Source: DASUAS01 sp963750045 | GTDB taxonomy: Bacteria > Actinomycetota > Acidimicrobiia > IMCC26256 > DASPTH01 | DNA: 64,000 nt | Reading direction: 5' to 3' | Assembly: GCA_963750045.1 (NCBI GenBank) | Contig: CAVVPD010000003.1 | Location: 434,001-498,000 of the forward strand | Part shown: in pieces, positions 18,322 through 27,607 of the stretch | Layout of the letters: every line of letters begins with the position of its first letter | Numbering within the stretch: position 1 is the stretch's first letter | The notes under the pieces: model-generated | Databases searched by the model: none | What the model was told of the DNA's origin: nothing | Seen by the model: the letters and a program-made list of their open reading frames with translations, nothing else | Position numbers and translations under genes: made by a program

Positions 18322-19330
18322 ATGCGAGTCTCGTTCACCATGGATTTCCGGAACGCACCGGCCCGCCGCCAGCCGTGGCGGGAGTTCTGGGAAGACAACC
18401 TCTGGCTCATGTGTGAGGCCGAAGCAATGGGCTTCGACATCCTGCAGATCCAAGAGCACTTCTTCACCGACGACGGCTACGGACCGTCGATGCCGATCTT
18501 CCTCACCGCGCTCGCCGAGCGCACCACTCGGGCGCGCCTCATGGCCTTCCTGTACATCCTTCCGTTGCGAAACCCGGCCCAGCTGGCTCAGGAAACTGCG
18601 GTGCTCGACCATCTCAGCGAAGGTCGCCTCGACGTCGCCGTCGGCATCGGCCACCGGTTGCTCGAATACAAGGCATTCGGGATCGATCCTTCGACGCGCG
18701 GCGCCCGCATGGAGGAGGCCATGACCGCGTTGCAGCTGGCGTGGACGACCCGCCCGTTCAGCTTCCACGGCGCGTTCCTCGATTTCGACGGCATCGAGGT
18801 GCGCCCGGAACCCCTGCAAGACCCGCATCCGCCGTTGTGGGTGGGTGCGACCACGCCACGCGCGGCCCGCACGCGCGGGTCGGCATGGTGCGCACCTCGC
18901 TCCCGGCGCCGCTGATCCCGCCATCGTCGACGCCTACTGGGCTGCGCGCGATGCCGCGGGTTTCGATCGAGCGACCGCCCGGATCGCGTTCGGGCTCCCC
19001 GCGACCGTGACTCGTGAGAATCCCGATGCAGTGTGGGAGCGTCACAAGGAGCTTTATCACTACCGATGGGACTTCTACCGGAAGATCCGGGCCGAACTCG
19101 GGGATCCCGACCTCGCGCCGACGAACCCCGGCCCCGACTTCTACCGTTCGTACGAGACGATCGGACCCCCAGAGCTCGTGATCGAGAACACGCGTCGCGT
19201 CGTCGACGAGTTCGGCGTCACCGACCTCGGGTTCTTCGGCCCCCCATCGGGCATGGACCTGCGGACCGAGGGCTACGCGTCACTGAAGCTCTTCGCCGAC
19301 GAGGTGCTCCCGATCGTGCACGACTGGTGA
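18322..19330 (+). CDS. LLM-class flavin- or F420-dependent oxidoreductase (frameshifted)
   Basis: A luciferase-like TIM-barrel enzyme of about 335 residues. N-terminal blocks are EDNLWLMCEAEAMGFDILQI, QEHFFTDDGYGPSMPIFLTA and LMAFLYILPLRNPAQLAQET, then the EGRLDVAVGIGHR turn. A frame change near 18880 joins the half that begins ADPAIVDAYWAARDAAGFDR and ends SLKLFADEVLPIVHDW. ATG 18322 follows GAGAGGAGA. It is third in the VOC, CitE-like, LLM run. QEHFF is typical of bacterial luciferase-type two-component monooxygenases, so oxygen insertion is more likely here than for the LLM protein at 8670-9612. Confidence 0.85.
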
Positions 19331-19394
19331 CGCAGAGCCCTTGCGACGAATCCACGGAGGGTCAGTAGGTAGACACGTATACATACTTTGCTCT

Positions 19395-19434
19395 ACTGTG
19401 CTGCACAGTGAAACATCGTTCGTATAGTCGAACG
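19395..19434 (+). promoter_or_regulatory. Promoter region with two inverted repeats
   Basis: Just upstream of the binding-protein gene lie ACTGTGCTGCACAGT (19395-19409, 6-bp arms) and CGTTCGTATAGTCGAACG (19417-19434, 6-bp arms). The loop of the second repeat is TATAGT, a good -10 hexamer, so a protein bound there would block transcription. No convincing -35 box is present at the right distance. Confidence 0.5.
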
Positions 19435-19456
19435 GCCAGATCCCGAGGGGGGAACA

Positions 19457-20737
19457 GTGCAGACCCGGAAGAACCTCTGGCTCGTCGTGGTCGCAGCCAT
19501 CGGCTGCCTTGCGACAGTGACCGCGGGGAGCATCGGCGCCGCCAGTGCGCAGAGCAGCAGCGCACAAGGCGTGTCAAACACCGAGATCAAGGTCGGTGGG
19601 CTCGGAGACTCGGCGGGGTTCTTCACCGAAGCCACCATGGGCCTCGGCGCGCAGGCTCGTTTCGCGCGCGCTAACAAGACGGGTGAACTTCCCGGCAAGC
19701 GCAAGATCAACATGGTTGCGTGGGGTGACATCAAGGCCGATACGGCAACGTCGGTGCAAGAGGAACGGCGACTGATCCAGCAGGAGGGCGTCTTCGCCAT
19801 CGTCCCCAACTCGAGCGCGTTCACGGCGGGGGAGGTTCCGAACCAAAGTCACGTTCCCGTGTTCGGCTTCGGCATCTCACCCGGCTACTGCTCAGCAGTC
19901 AACGCACCGAACTACTTCTTCGGCTTCGATGGATGCGTGGTTCCACCTCCGACGACCAAGGTCGTGGGTGACAACAGCTTCCTCTTTAAGAAAGCAGCCG
20001 AGAGCGAAGGCATCATCAAGCCGGGCACGAAGGGCAAGATCGCCTTCATCGGACCCGATAACGAACGTGCCAAGTTCGCGATCGCCGGGTTCTATGCGAG
20101 CGCCACGGCGAACGGGCTCGACGTCGTGTACGCCAAGGCGTCCACGCCGCCTCCGCCGACGGTGATCGGCGACTACACCCCGTATGTGCAGGAGGTCCTG
20201 GCAACGAAGCCGGACATCATCTTCTCGCTCGGGGTCTCGTCCGACTACATCGGCTTGGCGAAGGCATTGCAGGCCGCGCAGTACAAGGGGATGTTCGTCA
20301 TCCCGGCTGCCGATCCGCAGCTCGCGCCTCTCGTGCCCAACACGTACGCGCAGACGAACTGGGGTCCGAACGAAGCCGCGGCAACGACGCCGGCGATCAA
20401 GCAGATGCTTGCCGACTTCGAGGCGTACAAGCCCGGCACGGTTCCCGGCAACGCAATGGTCATCGGGTGGCTCGCGGCGGATCACTTCATCACCGCGCTG
20501 AAGAAGGCTGGCAAGGATCTGACCACCGTGAAGCTCCAGCAAGCCGCTGCAAAGATGACCTACGAAAAAAAGGGCCTCATCGGGCCAACGCCCTACCCGG
20601 CGAACCGGAAGCTCACCAGTCCCAACTGCCACGCGTTCCTCAAGACGGACGGGAAGACCTACACGATCGTCGAGAACTACGTGTGCTCGAAGAAGATCTA
20701 CAAGATCCCGTCCTACGAGTCGATCCAGAAGGGCTGA
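19457..20737 (+). CDS. ABC transporter substrate-binding protein (Peripla_BP_6 type, orphan)
   Basis: A 426-residue exported solute-binding protein. The signal peptide is clear (MQTRKNLW, then LVVVAAIGCLATVTAG and an ASA cleavage area). The mature chain starts with the family strand NTEIKVGGLGDSAGF and has GDYTPYVQEVLATKPDIIFS, close to the matching part of the binding protein at 4976. The GTG start at 19457 follows GAGGGGGGA. No permease or ATPase genes are nearby; SDR genes follow after a hairpin. It may work with a distant permease, or pass a ligand-bound signal. The ligand is unknown; a hydrophobic acid is an inference from the neighbourhood. Confidence 0.88.
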   Translation: MQTRKNLWLVVVAAIGCLATVTAGSIGAASAQSSSAQGVSNTEIKVGGLGDSAGFFTEATMGLGAQARFARANKTGELPGKRKINMVAWGDIKADTATSVQEERRLIQQEGVFAIVPNSSAFTAGEVPNQSHVPVFGFGISPGYCSAVNAPNYFFGFDGCVVPPPTTKVVGDNSFLFKKAAESEGIIKPGTKGKIAFIGPDNERAKFAIAGFYASATANGLDVVYAKASTPPPPTVIGDYTPYVQEVLATKPDIIFSLGVSSDYIGLAKALQAAQYKGMFVIPAADPQLAPLVPNTYAQTNWGPNEAAATTPAIKQMLADFEAYKPGTVPGNAMVIGWLAADHFITALKKAGKDLTTVKLQQAAAKMTYEKKGLIGPTPYPANRKLTSPNCHAFLKTDGKTYTIVENYVCSKKIYKIPSYESIQKG

Positions 20738-20740
20738 GCT

Positions 20741-20794
20741 CGACGGAGGCGGATCGGCACGGACTTCCCCCTGGAGCCGGTCCGCCTCCCGTCG
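20741..20794 (+). terminator. Long GC-rich stem after the binding-protein gene
   Basis: CGACGGAGGCGGA at 20741-20753 pairs with TCCGCCTCCCGTCG at 20781-20794, 13 bp with one bulged C and a 27-base loop. It begins four bases after the stop codon. No T run follows, so it may be a factor-assisted terminator, an mRNA-stabilising stem or an attenuator that lowers expression of the SDR genes. Confidence 0.6.
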
Positions 20795-20828
20795 TCCCGG
20801 AACGACAGTCCCGCCGAAAGGATCGAAG

Positions 20829-21644
20829 ATGGACCTCGGCGTCCACGACCGCAACTTCGTGATCGTCGGCGGCACGACCGGCATGGGGTTCGCCGCCGCG
20901 ACCGCACTCGCCGCCGACGGCGCCAACGTCGCCCTCCTCGCACGCGACGGCGAGCGCGCTCAGGAGCGCGCCCGTCAGCTCGCCGATGAACACGGCATTC
21001 GTACCGTGGGCATCGCCGCCGACGGCACGAATCGCGATGGCGAACTCGCCATCGCGATCGACCGCGCCGCGGACGAGCTCGGCCCGCTGCGCGGCCTGGC
21101 AGTCACCGCCGGACCGATGAACCAGCAGGGTCCCTTCGACGAGCACCAGGACGACTCCTGGGACTGGTACTACGAGGTCATCCTCATGATGACAGTGCGG
21201 GCGTGCCGGGCCGTCATCCCGCACCTTCAGCGCAACGGTGGCGGCACGATCGTGACGACCTCGGCGTACTCGGTGCGGGCCCCGAAGACCCTCATCGCGC
21301 CCTACACATCGATGAAGGCGGCGCTGCTCACGATGTCGAAGATCATGGCCAAGACCTATGGCGGCGACGGGATACGCGTCAACGTGGTCTGTCCCGGCCT
21401 CTTCGACACCGAGGTCAACGACTTCATCCGCCAGACGCGCGCCGACCAGTACGGCGTCCCCTTGGAAGACGCGATCTACACCCACCTCTCGAGCAACCCG
21501 GCGTGGAACATGCGCGTCGCGCTCGACCGCGGTGGCCGACCGAACGAGGCCGGTGAGCTGATCGCGTTCCTGCTCGGCGACCGTGCCGCCTACATGACCG
21601 GGGCGGTGATCAACATCGATGGCGGCACCGACTTCGGCGCATGA
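20829..21644 (+). CDS. SDR-family oxidoreductase
   Basis: A 271-residue short-chain dehydrogenase/reductase. The cofactor motif is GGTTGMGFAAA, and the active site has TTSAYS followed by YTSMKAA (Tyr-xxx-Lys). The N-A-G motif reads TAGPMN instead of NNAG. The end AYMTGAVINIDGGTDFGA is typical of classical SDRs. The ATG at 20829 follows AAAGGATCG. Its stop overlaps the start of the next SDR gene (ATGA). It likely oxidises a hydroxyl or reduces a keto group of a catabolic intermediate, with NAD(H) or NADP(H) not resolved. Confidence 0.92.
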   Translation: MDLGVHDRNFVIVGGTTGMGFAAATALAADGANVALLARDGERAQERARQLADEHGIRTVGIAADGTNRDGELAIAIDRAADELGPLRGLAVTAGPMNQQGPFDEHQDDSWDWYYEVILMMTVRACRAVIPHLQRNGGGTIVTTSAYSVRAPKTLIAPYTSMKAALLTMSKIMAKTYGGDGIRVNVVCPGLFDTEVNDFIRQTRADQYGVPLEDAIYTHLSSNPAWNMRVALDRGGRPNEAGELIAFLLGDRAAYMTGAVINIDGGTDFGA

Positions 21645-22424
21645 CCGGTCGACTGGACGGCAAGACCGCGGTGATCACAGGAGCCAGCTCCGGCCTCGGA
21701 CCGGCGATGGCCCGCATCTTCGTGCGCGAGGGTGCACGCGTGCTCCTCGCCGCCCGACGCGAGGAACTGGTGCAGGAGGCGGCCACCGCCATCGGTGACG
21801 GCGCTATCGCGATGCGCGCCGACGTGACCGACGAGCACGACGTCGCCGCGATGATCGGTCGGGCAGTCGAGGTGTTCGGCCACATCGACGTGATGGTGAA
21901 CAACGCGGCTGCACCGGGCACCGACACCTGGATCTGGGACCAGACCCTCGAGAACTGGAACGACACCATCGCAATCGACGTGACCGCAGCGATGCTCTGC
22001 ACGCGCGAAGTGCTGCGACAGTCGATGCTCGAACGTGGGTCGGGGGTGATCCTCAACTTCTCCTCGGCTGCGAGCTTCACGGCACCCGAGCGCAAGACGC
22101 ACTACGTGACCGCCAAGGCGGCGCTGCGCGGCGTTGACCCAAGCCGTCGCTCGGGAGGTGGGGCCGAAGGGCATCCGGTGCAACTGCATCGTGCCCGGCG
22201 CCATCGAGACCGATCTCTTCAGCGGCTGGATCCGCCGCACCGCCGATGAAGAGGGCGTCGACTTCGAGACGCGGCGGGCCGCTTTCGTCGGTGGCGCCGC
22301 GCTGCGCGATATCTCCACGCCCGAGGACCAGGCACACCTCGCGGTCTTTCTCGCCAGCGACGAGTGCCGGACGATCACCGGGCAGTCGATCGTCTGCGAC
22401 GGGGGCGTCTACATGCTCGGCTGA
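21641..22424 (+). CDS. SDR-family oxidoreductase (frameshifted)
   Basis: A classical SDR of about 260 residues: cofactor motif TGASSGLGPAMA, NNAAAPG, active site NFSSAAS and YVTAKAA, and C-terminal TGQSIVCDGGVYMLG. A frame change near 22132 separates the part after KAALRG from TQAVAREVGPKGIRCNCIVP; removing one G near there restores the frame. Translation is coupled to the preceding SDR gene (ATGA overlap). It converges on the P450 gene with 23 bp between stops. The two coupled SDRs may act on successive steps of one pathway. Confidence 0.9.
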
Positions 22425-22447
22425 CGTGTCCGGCAGCCCATAGCGAG

Positions 22448-23653
22448 TCAGGAGGTGAAGCGCACCTCGAGGGTGTCGAACGTCGTCATGAGTGCTGAAT
22501 TCCGTCGCACCGGTGGTGCGACCAGCTCGACGCCCTTCCACCGTTTCGCCATCTCCCTCACGAGCACAGTGGCTTCGCGCTTCGCGAGGTGGGCGCCGAT
22601 GCAGTAGTGCTCGGCGAACCCGAACGCCAGGTGGCTCGAGGCAGCGCGGTCGACGTTCCACGTGTCGGCGTCGTTGCCCCACTCCTCCTCGTCCCGGTTG
22701 GCCGACATGTAGGCGAGCAGCACTGCGTCACCGGCCTTGATGGTGGTGCCCCGCAGTTCGACGTCGGTGACGGCCTGGCGGGCCATGCTGTTGACCGGTG
22801 TCCACCAGCGCAGGGTCTCGTCGACAGCACGGGCCGCCATCCGACCCGGTGCTCTCAGCATCGCGGTGGTCTGCTCGGCTGACTGGGACATCGCGTACAG
22901 CAATCCCGCGATCAAGCTCTGGGTGGTCTCGCTGCCTGCCGCGAGCAGGGTGATCGCCCACCACACCAGCTGGATGTGGGTGAGTGGCTCGCCGGCCACC
23001 CGCGCGTTGGCGACCATGGAGAGGTAGTCGTTCGAAGGGTTGACGGCGCGCTCCGCGAGCAGGCCCTCGAGGTAGGGCACCACCTCCGCGTAGGTCGCGG
23101 CCATGGTCTCCGGAGTCTCGCCGCCACCGCCCGAGTTCGCGATCACGCTCGACCACTTCACGACTCGGTGCCAGTCCTCGCGGGGCACGCCGAGCAAGGC
23201 CGAGAACACGTTGACCGGTATGACCTCGGCCAGTGCGGGGATGGCGTCAAACGGCTCTTCTGGCAGCGCCTCGACCGCACCGACGACCACACCTTCCACA
23301 AGGTCCTGCATCGCGTTCACGCGTGCGGGCGTGAACTCGCGGATCATCACCCTTCGGTGGAGCCGGTGCTCGGGCGGGTCCATGAACAGGATCGCGTCAC
23401 GAGGCGGGCGGGGCTGGTCCTCGCGGATCTTGATGATGTCGCCGAGGATGGCGATGTTGCGCGAAGAGAACAGCTCAGGGTGCTGCGAGATGAACCTGAT
23501 GTCCTCGTACTTCGTGATGACCCAGAAGGGCCCGTCGTCGTACCAGTGCACCGGGTCTTCGCGCCGCAACCGGGCGAAGACCGCGTGGGGATCGTCGAGG
23601 TAGAAGGCCGGGTCGTCGAAGCGCATCTCGGCTGTCCGTGCGGCAGTCGCCAT
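22448..23653 (-). CDS. Cytochrome P450
   Basis: An intact 401-residue P450 with I-helix AAGSETTQS, K-helix DETLRW and heme loop FGFAEHYCIGAHLAKREAT. ATG 23653 (GTG 23656 directly before it) follows AGGAGGGG. It is closely related to the P450 at 3598-4800, with matching blocks throughout, including WWTPVNSMARQAVTDVELRG versus its counterpart. The gene is downstream of the SDR/sulfotransferase/amidohydrolase operon but separated by 67 bp with its own ribosome site and a palindromic box, so it probably has a promoter of its own. The substrate is not known. Confidence 0.95.
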   Translation of the reverse strand: MATAARTAEMRFDDPAFYLDDPHAVFARLRREDPVHWYDDGPFWVITKYEDIRFISQHPELFSSRNIAILGDIIKIREDQPRPPRDAILFMDPPEHRLHRRVMIREFTPARVNAMQDLVEGVVVGAVEALPEEPFDAIPALAEVIPVNVFSALLGVPREDWHRVVKWSSVIANSGGGGETPETMAATYAEVVPYLEGLLAERAVNPSNDYLSMVANARVAGEPLTHIQLVWWAITLLAAGSETTQSLIAGLLYAMSQSAEQTTAMLRAPGRMAARAVDETLRWWTPVNSMARQAVTDVELRGTTIKAGDAVLLAYMSANRDEEEWGNDADTWNVDRAASSHLAFGFAEHYCIGAHLAKREATVLVREMAKRWKGVELVAPPVRRNSALMTTFDTLEVRFTS

Positions 23654-23691
23654 CACGTTCCCCTCCTGGTCATGCAGTACGACATAACACT

Positions 23692-23705
23692 AGACGTTCT
23701 ATCGT
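23692..23705. promoter_or_regulatory. AGACGTTCTATCGT box upstream of the P450 gene
   Basis: The 14-base box lies 39 bp before the P450 start, in the 67-bp gap after the SDR gene. TAGACGTTCTA at its left half is a palindrome with arms TAGA and TCTA. It differs by one base from the box at 16424-16437. A regulator site shared by the two genes is inferred. Confidence 0.45.
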
Positions 23706-23720
23706 GCAGTCGGACCGAGG

Positions 23721-24509
23721 TCAGATCCGGTTCTCCAACCACACCCCGCCCGTGGCGTGAAGCGCGGCGCCGGTCACGACGCCGGCGTGGTCGGAGAGGA
23801 GCAGCATCATCACGCGCGCGCTCTCCGCGTCCGCCGGTATGCGGCCGATCGCCATGTTCGTCGCCACCGTTGCCTCGACCTGCTCGCGCGTCTCGCCGCG
23901 CCGTTCCGCCCACTTGTCCATGGCGTCGGAGAGGTTCGGCCCCAGCATCGGGCCGCAGTAGACGGTGTTGCAGCGGATGCCGCGCGGACCGAGCTCGACG
24001 GCAAGCTGGCGGGTGAGGAACTCGAGCGCGGCCTTGGAGCCGCCGTATGCGCCCTGCATCTTCATCGGGCGAGTGGCGCTCATCGTGTTGACGTTCACGA
24101 TCGCGCCCCCACCATCGCGACTCATGAGCGGCACGCAGGCGCGGGTCATCGACAATGTGCCGAAGACGTTCACCTCGAACACATGACGCCACGCGTCGAA
24201 GTCGGCGTCTTCGAACAGCGCGATCGGTCCTGCGGTGAACGCGCTGTTGACGAGGCCGTCGAGGCGGCCGAACTGCTCCTCGGCAACCGCGGCGACGCGC
24301 TCGCAGTCTTCGGATGAGGTGATGTCACCCGGTACCGCCACCGCGAGACCGCCTCGCTCCCCAATTTCGGTTGCGACTTGCTCGACGAATGCCTGCGTCC
24401 GGGCCACGCAGACCACTCGCGAGCCCTCCTCTGCGGCAGCGATGGCCATCGAACGACCGAGTCCGGGTCCGACCCCGGTCACGATCACGACCTTGTCCCG
24501 CAGCAACAT
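23721..24509 (-). CDS. SDR-family oxidoreductase
   Basis: A 262-residue short-chain dehydrogenase. The cofactor motif is TGVGPGLGRSMA; the usual NNAG is NSAFTAG; the active site has NVNTMSA and YGGSKAA with Tyr and Lys in place; the end is TGAALHATGGVWLENRI. The ATG at 24509 sits behind GGAGG; a GTG at 24524 is an alternative. It is the last gene of the coupled operon that begins with the amidohydrolase at 28861. The catalytic serine position reads NTMS, an acceptable variant. Substrate unknown. Confidence 0.92.
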   Translation of the reverse strand: MLLRDKVVIVTGVGPGLGRSMAIAAAEEGSRVVCVARTQAFVEQVATEIGERGGLAVAVPGDITSSEDCERVAAVAEEQFGRLDGLVNSAFTAGPIALFEDADFDAWRHVFEVNVFGTLSMTRACVPLMSRDGGGAIVNVNTMSATRPMKMQGAYGGSKAALEFLTRQLAVELGPRGIRCNTVYCGPMLGPNLSDAMDKWAERRGETREQVEATVATNMAIGRIPADAESARVMMLLLSDHAGVVTGAALHATGGVWLENRI

Positions 24510-24528
24510 GGTGGTGGCCTCCACGGTC

Positions 24529-25269
24529 TCAGTTGTCCCGGCGCATCAGGCTGAACGACTGCGCGCTGGGACCGTCGTTGGGCAAGGTCGCGAGCATGAG
24601 CGCGAGGGGAACAACGTCGTCGGGGGTCTTCGACCATTCGCCCGCGAACGTCGTGGTGTTCGTGCTCCCGAACTCGCCCGTGCCGATCTTCGTCGCCACG
24701 GGACCGGGGATGAGCTCGTTGACCGAGATGCGGTCGGCCTGCAGCTCCTGGGCCAGCACGCGGGTGAGCATCCACTGGCCGGCCTTGGCGCACGCGTAGG
24801 CCGAGAACTGCGGCACGCCGCGGTGCCCGATTCCCGAACCTACGAGGATGATCTTGCCGCCGCCCCGTGCGCGGAGGCGCGGGATCGCCGCCCGTGCGCA
24901 GAGATACGAGGCAGTGAGGTTGAGCGCGAGGGTGTCGTGCCACACGTCGAGGTCGGAGTCACCGACCGGACCCCGCCCCGGCAGACCGCCCGCGTTCAGC
25001 ATCACCAGGTCGAGCCCTCCGATCTCGTCGATGCGAGCGAACAGCTGCTCGACGGCGTCGGCCGAAGTGACGTCGGTCGGCACGGCGGTGGCGCGACCGC
25101 CGGCGGTGGTGATCTCGTCGACGAGGGCGTCGAGCTCGGATGCGGTGCGCGCAGCGGCGACCACGTCCGCGCCGGCTGCGCCGTACGCGAGCGAGATGGC
25201 GCGCCCGATGCCTCGCCCCGCTCCGGTGACGAGTGCGATCTGCCCGCGGAGTGGAGTCGACTCGGTCAT
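24529..25269 (-). CDS. SDR-family oxidoreductase
   Basis: A 246-residue SDR with a clean cofactor motif TGAGRGIGRAIS and LNAGG. The active-site serine lies in ILVGSGIGH. The Tyr-xxx-Lys motif reads FSAYACAKAGQW, with tyrosine and lysine in place. The start ATG at 25269 overlaps the stop of the sulfotransferase gene (ATGA). It is the fourth gene of the minus-strand operon. The C-terminus (SFSLMRRDN) is short and lacks the common TG-x-DGG end, so substrate binding may differ from standard members. Confidence 0.9.
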   Translation of the reverse strand: MTESTPLRGQIALVTGAGRGIGRAISLAYGAAGADVVAAARTASELDALVDEITTAGGRATAVPTDVTSADAVEQLFARIDEIGGLDLVMLNAGGLPGRGPVGDSDLDVWHDTLALNLTASYLCARAAIPRLRARGGGKIILVGSGIGHRGVPQFSAYACAKAGQWMLTRVLAQELQADRISVNELIPGPVATKIGTGEFGSTNTTTFAGEWSKTPDDVVPLALMLATLPNDGPSAQSFSLMRRDN

Positions 25270-26414
25270 CGGACCTCGATCCCGAATCGCTCGACCCACG
25301 GCGCGAAGCGCGCGGCAACGTCGTCAGGATCGAGGCCGTAGCGGTCGAGTGAATACGAGTGGTGACCGTGCTGGCCGGGTTGGTGGTTGGCGAGGAAGTC
25401 CCCCATGCGCTGCTCCGTGTCCGCGGTCATCGGGATCTCGAGCTCGTCGTACACCCGACCGACGGCGCCGAGTGCGTCGCGTAGCTCCGAGTAGTGGAGC
25501 TCCACGACACGGTGTGGCTCGACCTGCTCGTCGAGGAAGGTCTCGAGGCACTCGAGGGCGTCGCAGTACACGTTGAGCCAGTGCGCGCCGACCGCATCGG
25601 TGTCGACGTCGTCGGTGAACGCCCGCATCTGTAGTTCCCAGAAGTCACACGCCGAGGCCAGTGACACCGACGGATCCCGGTGCGGAACGATGAAGCGCGC
25701 ATCCGGGTACACGGCGAGGAGCGCAGGGAGCGAGAGCGTGTGCGCCGGCGCCTTGAGCTGCCAACGATTGGGTGGCTGCTTCCACTGCAGGAGCTGCAGA
25801 GTCGCGCGGTGCAGCTCGTACGCCGACATCTGGTCGACGTCCCGGTTCCATTCGTAGAACGACGGGATGTGGAGGCTGCAGTCGAACAAGAGGCTCTTGA
25901 ACTCGTGCGACAGCGTGAGCACGCACTCCGTCGGGCCTTCGGCCTCTTGGATGTTGATCGCGGCGAGCTCGGGCGTGGCCTCGTGTTGTTGCGCGATCTG
26001 CGCTTCGAGTCGCGAGATGCGGTCGCGGTCGGCGCTCGGGTCCAGCCCAGGTGGCGGACACGGCAGGGCTGCCTCCCAGCGTCGCAGCGAACGACTGCCA
26101 CGGTCCTGCGCGAGCAGGTAGGAAAGGATCGTGGTGCCGGTGCGCCACAGCCCGATCACGAACACCGGAGCCGGGATCTCCTCGTCGGCGATCTCCGGAT
26201 GGCGGCCGTGCCAGTCGTAGAGCTGGAGCCGGTTGACCAGGCGCGATCGGATCATGCTTGCCAGGAGCGCTCGCCCATCGTCGTGCAACCCCGACTCGCC
26301 TTCGGCCGCGTCGATGAGCACATCGAGGCCGTCACGGTAGGAGGACGGACCGAAGTCGGCGAGGCCCGTGCTCTCGGACACGCGGCCGAGCAGTTCGTCG
26401 GCGTTCAGCTTCAC
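25266..26414 (-). CDS. Sulfotransferase-family protein
   Basis: A 382-residue protein with a PAPS-type P-loop, VIGLWRTGTTILSYLLAQD, followed by the substrate lid region and the 3'-phosphate region ARFIVPHRDPSVSLASACDF (conserved R and S). It matches the sulfotransferase 3 family, which in actinobacteria is often beside lipid or steroid genes. The GTG at 26414 overlaps the stop of the DUF1214 gene (GTGA), so the start is well supported. It may transfer sulfate to a hydroxylated substrate, or act on a lipid with the neighbouring DUF1214 protein. No PAPS-synthesis genes are in the window. Confidence 0.88.
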   Translation of the reverse strand: MKLNADELLGRVSESTGLADFGPSSYRDGLDVLIDAAEGESGLHDDGRALLASMIRSRLVNRLQLYDWHGRHPEIADEEIPAPVFVIGLWRTGTTILSYLLAQDRGSRSLRRWEAALPCPPPGLDPSADRDRISRLEAQIAQQHEATPELAAINIQEAEGPTECVLTLSHEFKSLLFDCSLHIPSFYEWNRDVDQMSAYELHRATLQLLQWKQPPNRWQLKAPAHTLSLPALLAVYPDARFIVPHRDPSVSLASACDFWELQMRAFTDDVDTDAVGAHWLNVYCDALECLETFLDEQVEPHRVVELHYSELRDALGAVGRVYDELEIPMTADTEQRMGDFLANHQPGQHGHHSYSLDRYGLDPDDVAARFAPWVERFGIEVR

Positions 26415-27607
26415 CAGCGGAACCTGGAGGCGACGTGCGCGCGCCGCGTCCGGATCTCTTCGCGACGCATGGCCGCGTCGACGACGGGCGTGTCGTCGGG
26501 AAGCGCGTCGCGCACATCTGCGAGCGGCAGGCGCGTCGCCGTCGGCTGTGACGCCTCCGACACCAGTGCGGCCCGGAAAAGCATGCCACCCCATGGGTGC
26601 CCGCCGATGTCCATCCAGTTCGGCACCCGGGGATCGTCGTGCGCGAGCACGTAGCGGATCACGCCGTCGGAGCTCACGTACGCCTGCAGGTTGTTGCAGC
26701 TCGTCGTGCGACCCACGTAATCGAGCGACTGCAGCCAGTAGTTGACGAGGTGGAAGCCGAGGTACGCGCCGGGCGGCGGCTCGGGGATCGCGACCACGAG
26801 TGCCTCGTCAGGTTCGAGCCGGAACAAGCCCCAGGTGAAGAACGCTGCGCGCCGCGTTCGAGTTGTACCAGCTCGCGTCCCTGCAATCCCGGCGTCTCGA
26901 AGGTGTTGGGTTCGATGCGATTGATGAGACCCTCGACGTAGTCGAGCCAGTAGCGGGTCTGGGTCTCGACGAACTCGGCGGTGCGTGCGAGGCGTTGTGC
27001 CACCTCCGTGGTCGCGAAGGCGGCGTCGCGGTCGCCGTCGTGGTCGTCGAGGCACTCGATGCGAAAGTCGCCGGGTTCGTCGTCGGGGTACCAGGACCCG
27101 AACACCTGGCGCACGAGCACGCTGGTCACCTCGTCGTCGACCGCGAGCCAGTTTCGGTCACGCGGTCGACCGCCGACGACGATCTCGATGGACCCGTCGT
27201 CGCCGATGTCGATCTCGGTGGTGTCGAGCTTGCTGACCGTGCGCGGCGGGATGACGACACCGGGGAACCCCACACTGGTACTGAACTCGAGGAAGTACGC
27301 GGTGCCCCGCGATCCGCGCACGCGATACCCGCGATGCGGATCGATGCGCGCAACCTCGTAGACGTTGTCCGGGTTGTCGAAGCCGATCTTGGAGTCGAAG
27401 CCGAGACGGTGGAGCATCGGGTGGCGGACGTCGCCGTAGTGGAACTCGCGCCGCAGTCCGAAGGTCAGCACCTGCGCCCAGTAGTCGTAGCCCTCGGCGA
27501 TCGCAACATCGTCGTGCTGGTGGCCCGAAGTCAGCGCGTCTCGGCGCGTCCCCGATCGCGCGTACGAGGCGCGACCAGACGTCCTCGATCGAAGCCGGGT
27601 CGCTCAC
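26411..27607 (-). CDS. DUF1214 domain protein (frameshifted)
   Basis: A protein of about 400 residues with the C-terminal DUF1214 fold. The first stretch (VSDPASIEDVWSRLVRAIGD) is split from the core by a frame change near 27540. The core has NPDNVYEVARIDPHRGYRVR and EIVVGGRPRDRNWLAVDDE. A second change near 26870 leads into PPPGAYLGFHLVNYWLQSLD and DDPRVPNWMDIGGHPWGGML, the DUF1214 signature. The GTG at 27607 overlaps the amidohydrolase stop and the gene's own stop overlaps the sulfotransferase start. The family has no proven function, but repeatedly lies next to sulfotransferases. Confidence 0.78.
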
